64,000 nucleotides of DNA from Thermodesulfomicrobium sp. WS (GTDB lineage Bacteria > Desulfobacterota > Desulfovibrionia > Desulfovibrionales > Desulfomicrobiaceae), in assembly GCF_027925145.1 (NCBI RefSeq), contig NZ_AP027130.1:1-64000 (forward strand), given 5' to 3'. Made by a program: the position numbers and the translations under genes. Below are positions 57,443 to 64,000 of this stretch, piece by piece. The notes beneath the pieces were generated by a model. It had not been told where the DNA came from. It searched no databases and worked only from the letters and a program-made list of their open reading frames with translations. Position 1 is the first letter of the stretch, and the number at the start of each line of letters is the position of its first letter.

Positions 57443-57865
57443 TTAGATCCCGCCTTCGCTCGCGGCCTGTTGCCGGGTTTTCATCCGGTACATGGCCCGG
57501 GCCAGGGCCGCCTGTACCCGAGCGTGGTCGATTTTCTCCTGCTGCTGCCGCATGCGCTGTTCCGCCCGCTCCTGGGCGCGGCGCGCGCGCTCCAGGTCGA
57601 TCTCTTCGGCCCGCTCCGCCACCTCGGCAAGCACCGTTACCTTGGTGGGAGAGACCTCGGCAAATCCGCCGGCCACGAACACATACCGCTTCTTGCCATC
57701 TTTCTTGTAGTACAGGCTGCCGATGCCAAGCGCAGAGAGAAACGGGATATGATTGGGCAGCACGCCGAACTCACCGTTGATGCCCGGAGCGCCGACGTAT
57801 TCCACTTCTTCGGCGAGCACCTTGCGGTCTGGCGTGACAACTTCAAGAGTGATGGTTTTTGCCAT
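57443..57865 (-). CDS. atpC: ATP synthase epsilon subunit
   Basis: 140 aa. An N-terminal beta-sandwich ([25 protein letters not shown]) is followed by a C-terminal helical hairpin rich in Glu, Arg and Gln. It joins the rotor stalk and can inhibit ATP hydrolysis. Last gene of the operon, 24 nt after atpD. Confidence 0.95.
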   Translation of the reverse strand: MAKTITLEVVTPDRKVLAEEVEYVGAPGINGEFGVLPNHIPFLSALGIGSLYYKKDGKKRYVFVAGGFAEVSPTKVTVLAEVAERAEEIDLERARRAQERAEQRMRQQQEKIDHARVQAALARAMYRMKTRQQAASEGGI

Positions 57866-57889
57866 ATCAATACCCCTGCTTCGTAAGGA

Positions 57890-60186
<2,297 letters not shown>

Positions 60187-60204
60187 GAATGACTCCTTCT
60201 CGAA

Positions 60205-61713
60205 CTAGGCTTTGAATCCGGCCTTGAACTCCTCGATGGCAGCGGCGAGCTTCTTCTCGGTCTCGGCGCCAAGGTCCTTGGTCGTTGCAATTTCCTTGAG
60301 GACATCAGCCTTCTGGTTGCGGAGGAACTCCAGCAACTCTTCGCCGAAGCGGATCGCCAGCGACACATCCACGTCATCGAGATAGCCGCGGGTGCCGGCG
60401 TAGAGCACCGCCACCTGCTCTTCCACGGGCAGCGGCTGGTACTGGGGCTGTTTGAGCAGTTCCACCAGACGCTCACCACGGATGAGCTTGGTCTTGGTGG
60501 CCTGGTCGAGGTCGGAGCCGAACTGGGCAAAGGCCGCCAGCTCGCGGTACTGGGCCAGATCCAAGCGCAGGGTGCCGGCCACTTTCTTCATGGCCTTGAT
60601 CTGGGCAGCACCACCCACGCGGGACACGGACAGACCGACGTTGATGGCCGGACGAATGCCCGCCATGAACAGGTTGGGCTCCAGGTACACCTGTCCGTCG
60701 GTGATGGAGATCACGTTGGTGGGAATGTAGGCGGACACGTCGCCGGCCTGGGTTTCAATGATGGGCAGCGCGGTCAGCGACCCGGCCCCCAAGCTGTCGT
60801 TGAGCTTGCACGCGCGCTCCAAGAGGCGGGAGTGGAGGTAGAAGACGTCGCCGGGGAAGGCCTCACGTCCCGGGGGACGGCGCAGCAACAGCGACATCTG
60901 GCGGTAGGCCACGGCCTGCTTGGACAGGTCATCGTAGATGATGAGGGCATGCCGGCCGCTGTCGCGGTAGTACTCGGCCATGGTGCATCCGCAGTACGCG
61001 GCGATGAACTGCAAGGGTGCCGGCTCCGAAGCCGTGGCGGAAATCACCGTGGTGTATTCCATGGCGCCGTAGCGACGCAGGGCCTCCACCACCTGAGCCA
61101 CGGTGGACTTCTTCTGGCCGATGGCCACGTAGAAGCAGTGGATGTCGCTGTTCTTCTGGGCGAGGATGGCGTCCACGCACACTGCGGTCTTGCCTACCTG
61201 ACGGTCGCCGATGACGAGTTCCCGCTGGCCGCGACCGATGGGGGTCATGGCGTCGATGGCCTTGAGGCCGGTGTACATGGGCTCATGTACCGACTTCCGG
61301 GCAATGATGCCGGGGGCCTTGATCTCCACGTTCCGGTACTCGGAGGCCTGGATGGGGCCAAGACCATCGATGGGATTCCCCAGAGGATCGATAACGCGGC
61401 CAGCCACCGCATCACCCACAGGCACCTGGAAGATGCGGCCGGTCCGCTTCACCAGGTCGCCTTCCTTGATGTGATGGCCTTCACCCAACAGGGCCACACC
61501 CACCGAATCTTCTTCCAGGTTGAGCACCATGCCCATGAGACCGCCAGGGAATTCCAACAGTTCCATGGCCATGGCATTCTCGCAGCCATACACACGAGCG
61601 ATACCGTCACCCACGGACAGCACCACGCCAGTTTCGCTCATCTCGACCTTTTTTTCGTAATTTTTGATCTGGCCTTCGATGATCTGGCTGATTTCTTCTG
61701 CTTTGATCTGCAT
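60205..61713 (-). CDS. atpA: ATP synthase alpha subunit
   Basis: 502 aa non-catalytic nucleotide-binding subunit. Walker [11 protein letters not shown] (about residue 169), [17 protein letters not shown] and the [21 protein letters not shown] segment are conserved. 18 nt separate it from atpG. Confidence 0.98.
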   Translation of the reverse strand: MQIKAEEISQIIEGQIKNYEKKVEMSETGVVLSVGDGIARVYGCENAMAMELLEFPGGLMGMVLNLEEDSVGVALLGEGHHIKEGDLVKRTGRIFQVPVGDAVAGRVIDPLGNPIDGLGPIQASEYRNVEIKAPGIIARKSVHEPMYTGLKAIDAMTPIGRGQRELVIGDRQVGKTAVCVDAILAQKNSDIHCFYVAIGQKKSTVAQVVEALRRYGAMEYTTVISATASEPAPLQFIAAYCGCTMAEYYRDSGRHALIIYDDLSKQAVAYRQMSLLLRRPPGREAFPGDVFYLHSRLLERACKLNDSLGAGSLTALPIIETQAGDVSAYIPTNVISITDGQVYLEPNLFMAGIRPAINVGLSVSRVGGAAQIKAMKKVAGTLRLDLAQYRELAAFAQFGSDLDQATKTKLIRGERLVELLKQPQYQPLPVEEQVAVLYAGTRGYLDDVDVSLAIRFGEELLEFLRNQKADVLKEIATTKDLGAETEKKLAAAIEEFKAGFKA

Positions 61714-61718
61714 AGCCT

Positions 61719-62270
61719 CTACTCACCTCGTTTGATATTTTCCTTCAAAATTTGCAGCTGGGCCCGAATGCTGGCGTCAAGGACCTTATCCCCGATCTTC
61801 AGCACCAATCCACCGATGATGTCTTGATCCACCTCGTAATCGAGGACGATCTTGCGACCAGAGTCCTTCTGCAGCTTTTCCACCACCGCCTTTTGCATGC
61901 CATCCGAGAGCCGAATGGCGGTCACCACTTTGCCCCGCACCACGCCTTGGACCTCATCCAAAAGCTTGGCATAATCAGCACTGATTTCCGGCAAAAAGCC
62001 CAAACGATTCTTGTCCGCCAAAAGCATGCAGAAGTTGCGCACCATGGGACTGGCAGCGATCTTGTCCAAAAGGGACGCAACCACCCCCCGCTTTTCATCC
62101 AAGGAAAAAATAGGATTCCGGAAGATCCGCAAAATCTCGGGCGCCGCTTTCAGGACCTCAGCCAAGGCAGCCAACTCGGCCCCATATTTGGCCACCGCAC
62201 CCTCGCCCTCGGACGAAGCCACGGCGAACAGGGCCTTGGCATAGCGTTTCGCAACGATGTTCCCTGTCAA
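61719..62270 (-). CDS. atpH: ATP synthase delta subunit
   Basis: 183 aa peripheral-stalk cap (OSCP type). [10 protein letters not shown] at the N-terminus and the C-terminal [19 protein letters not shown] motif are family signatures. Overlaps atpF by ATGA. Confidence 0.95.
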   Translation of the reverse strand: MTGNIVAKRYAKALFAVASSEGEGAVAKYGAELAALAEVLKAAPEILRIFRNPIFSLDEKRGVVASLLDKIAASPMVRNFCMLLADKNRLGFLPEISADYAKLLDEVQGVVRGKVVTAIRLSDGMQKAVVEKLQKDSGRKIVLDYEVDQDIIGGLVLKIGDKVLDASIRAQLQILKENIKRGE

Positions 62271-62836
62271 TTGAGCACCACCCTTTTGAGATATTCGTTG
62301 ACCAAATCCTCATGCTCTTTCTTCTTGAGCTGCTTCTTCACCAGATCCTCGGCAGCCAGGGCGATCTCCTCCGCGATGCGTTCCCGCACGGCATCCACCG
62401 CCAGCTTGAGTTCCTGAGAAGCCGCAGCCTCGGCCTGAGCCAAAATCTGCGCGGCCTGCTTCTCGGCCTTCTCCACGATGGCCGCCTTGAGCGCCTCACC
62501 TTGCTCGCGCGCATCCGCCAAAATCTTGGCCTTTTCCGCCTCGATATTGGCAATGCTCGCCTCCACTTCCAAGAGCCGGCGCTCCGCATCGGCCTTGCGT
62601 TCGTCGAGGTCATTGAGATCTGCTTCAATTTGCTTGGTGCGGCCGGAGAAAAAGTCCGCCACCCGTTTGCCGGCGAACTTATACACCAAAAAGGCCACAA
62701 TACCGAAATTGATGCAGCGATACACCAAGTCGAGCCACTTATTGTGGCCGCCTGCCTCGCCGCCGCTCGCGAAGGCCGCTGCGGCAAAAAACACCGCCGC
62801 AAGGGCCACCACCCCGACAGTCTTCAATCGTTTCAA
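62267..62836 (-). CDS. atpF: ATP synthase b subunit
   Basis: 189 aa peripheral-stalk subunit. The N-terminus looks like a signal or first membrane helix (about 1-24), followed by a second hydrophobic helix (INFGIVAFLVYKFAG) and then a long charged coiled coil. The extra N-terminal hydrophobic stretch is common in deltaproteobacterial b subunits. It pairs with b' to form a heterodimeric stalk. Confidence 0.93.
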   Translation of the reverse strand: MKRLKTVGVVALAAVFFAAAAFASGGEAGGHNKWLDLVYRCINFGIVAFLVYKFAGKRVADFFSGRTKQIEADLNDLDERKADAERRLLEVEASIANIEAEKAKILADAREQGEALKAAIVEKAEKQAAQILAQAEAAASQELKLAVDAVRERIAEEIALAAEDLVKKQLKKKEHEDLVNEYLKRVVLN

Positions 62837-62883
62837 TCTTCAGCCCTCCTTAACTCCACCAAAGTTACGACAAAAATGCCGAA

Positions 62884-63306
62884 CTACCCCCGGGCCAAGA
62901 CCTTGGCCGCCACCTGCTTGGCAAAAGCGGCCACCTGACCTTGCAGCGCCGCGAGAGCAGCATTTTTTTGGGCCTCGATTTCCTGCCGGGCCGCAGCCAA
63001 CTTGGCCGCCGCCTTCTCGGAGGCCGCCGCCAGCGTGTTCGCCTCCACGGCGATCCCCTCTTCTTTGAGGGCCGCGCGCACCGCCTGGGCCTCACTGCGG
63101 GCATCGGCCAAAGCCTGCCGATACCCAGCCATCTTGGCCTCGGCCTGCGCGGTGAAGTCCTCCACGGCCCTCAGCCGCTCTGCCATAACCTCCGCTCGTT
63201 TCTTGAGAATCCCCCGAATGGGGCGAAACAGAAGGAGATTCAGCACGGTCAAGATGATCAGGAAATTCACCAACTGCACAAAAAATGTGGAATCGAGATC
63301 AATCAT
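62884..63306 (-). CDS. atpF: ATP synthase b' subunit
   Basis: 140 aa. One N-terminal membrane helix (FFVQLVNFLIILTVLNLLLF) followed by RPIRGILKKR and a long coiled coil. It is shorter than the adjacent b and lacks the signal-like leader, which fits the b' type. First gene of the operon; subunits a and c are not here. Confidence 0.92.
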   Translation of the reverse strand: MIDLDSTFFVQLVNFLIILTVLNLLLFRPIRGILKKRAEVMAERLRAVEDFTAQAEAKMAGYRQALADARSEAQAVRAALKEEGIAVEANTLAAASEKAAAKLAAARQEIEAQKNAALAALQGQVAAFAKQVAAKVLARG

Positions 63307-63353
63307 GCCGCCCCCTTGTACGAGTATGTGAATTTTTGTTCAAAGTGGGGTTG

Positions 63354-63382
63354 GCCCTAGCCGATTCCCCCGGTGGTGTCAA
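63354..63382 (-). promoter_or_regulatory. ATP synthase operon promoter
   Basis: Minus strand: consensus -35 TTGACA (63377-63382), 17-bp spacer, -10 TAGGGC (63354-63359). Initiation near 63347 gives a leader of about 40 nt before b'. The rest of the gap 63307-63475 shows nothing else firm. Confidence 0.6.
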
Positions 63383-63475
63383 AGGCTTTTTGTCGAAAAC
63401 ACCAGGCTTCGAACCATCCCATGCCCCGCAGCCCCCGGAGGAACCACGAGCAATCGTCCTGTTTTTCACGTAACA

Positions 63476-64000
63476 TCAACGTTTGAACATGAAGCGGCGC
63501 ATGGCCACGTTCACCACCAGCGCTACCATGCAAAAGTTCACCAAGAGGGAACTGCCGCCATAGCTCAAAAACGGCAGCGGGATCCCCACCACCGGCATGA
63601 TGCCCAGAACCATCCCCATGTTGATGAGGATCTGCCAGAAGAAATAGAAAAACACCCCCGCAGCCAGGCAGCGGCCAAAATCATCCTTGGCCTCCACGGT
63701 GACCAAATAGATCTGGTACAGAAAGCAGCAAAACACAGAAAGCACAAAGATGCTTCCCACGAAGCCCCATTCTTCGCCCAAGACAGCGAATGCAAAATCC
63801 GTATGTTTTTCCGGCAAAAAACGTAATTGACTCTGGGTGCCCCGCAAAAAACCCTTGCCCCAAAATCCCCCTGATCCAATGGCGATTTGCGACTGGATGA
63901 TATGATATCCAGCGCCGCGGGGATCTGCAGTCGGGTCCAAAAAGACAAGAATGCGTTGTTTCTGGTATTCCTTGAGAAAAAACCATCCAAAGGGAGCGAG
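63476..64000 (-). CDS. rodA: RodA rod-shape peptidoglycan polymerase (3' part)
   Basis: 174 residues of the C-terminal part; the gene runs past the window edge. SEDS-family blocks are present: YQKQRILVFLDPTADPRGAG, SQLRFLPEKHTDFAF and MPVVGIPLPFLSYGGSSL, with the last membrane segments. RodA polymerises glycan strands during cell elongation with its PBP2 partner. It lies upstream of the atp operon on the same strand, separated by 169 nt. Confidence 0.95.
   Translation of the reverse strand, partial: LAPFGWFFLKEYQKQRILVFLDPTADPRGAGYHIIQSQIAIGSGGFWGKGFLRGTQSQLRFLPEKHTDFAFAVLGEEWGFVGSIFVLSVFCCFLYQIYLVTVEAKDDFGRCLAAGVFFYFFWQILINMGMVLGIMPVVGIPLPFLSYGGSSLLVNFCMVALVVNVAMRRFMFKR

Noticed and set aside
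63395-63445. tRNA-like ggttcgaagcc string near the atp promoter (minus strand)
   Set aside because: No acceptor or anticodon stems can be built around it.

Overview
The window is a GC-rich, densely packed bacterial chromosome segment. The 16S/23S sequences, an aromatic pathway that starts with ADH synthase and 3-dehydroquinate synthase II fused head-on to a complete trp operon, paired b/b' ATP synthase subunits and DUF401/DUF4911-type proteins all point to the Desulfovibrionales (sulfate reducers, Desulfobacterota). Genus is not resolved here. I see no prophage, insertion sequence or CRISPR array; this is core-type chromosome.

Layout: 1-5.4 kb is a minus-strand rRNA operon (16S, tRNA-Ile, tRNA-Ala, 23S, 5S) with a terminator and tandem promoters. 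5.5-13.4 kb holds regulators and signalling genes: a Crp/Fnr-type factor, a HAD phosphatase, a DUF401 membrane protein divergent from a GntR/FCD regulator, an HDOD protein, a PAS-GGDEF-EAL protein with a broken GGDEF site, and a DksA-type zinc-finger protein. 13.5-18.2 kb is a metal-uptake operon (TonB receptor, methyltransferase, ABC ATPase, permease, binding protein). 18.2-20.1 kb has an HD-HAD fusion protein and a Cys-rich protein on the minus strand. 20.2-31.9 kb is a 12-gene aromatic amino acid supraoperon. 31.9-37.1 kb has a GNAT protein, glutamine synthetase, an orphan flagellar-rod-like protein, Hsp33, SfsA and a sigma-54 activator. 37.1-45.4 kb has a periplasmic TPR protein, a MEMO-family protein, FolD, enolase, CoaX, Trm112, TatD and DUF4911. 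45.6-55 kb is mostly one minus-strand run: a BMP-type purine nucleoside importer, Gpt, a methyltransferase, NikR and FolE2, with PepP downstream and an RdgC pair upstream. 55.1-57.2 kb is a GH57/DUF3536 glycosidase. 57.4-63.3 kb is the F1-b/b' ATP synthase operon, and the window ends inside rodA.

The strongest new-looking biology is regulatory. The aromatic supraoperon carries two separate ribosome-mediated attenuators, each with a leader peptide, a terminator and a mutually exclusive antiterminator helix visible in the sequence. The first, ahead of the whole operon, encodes a 29-residue peptide containing YFFWYFY, so it should read Phe, Tyr and Trp charging together. The second lies between tyrA and trpE, and its Trp codons (WWW) are the in-frame C-terminus of TyrA itself. 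Together they would give a general aromatic control over all genes plus a Trp-specific gate on trpEGDCFBA.
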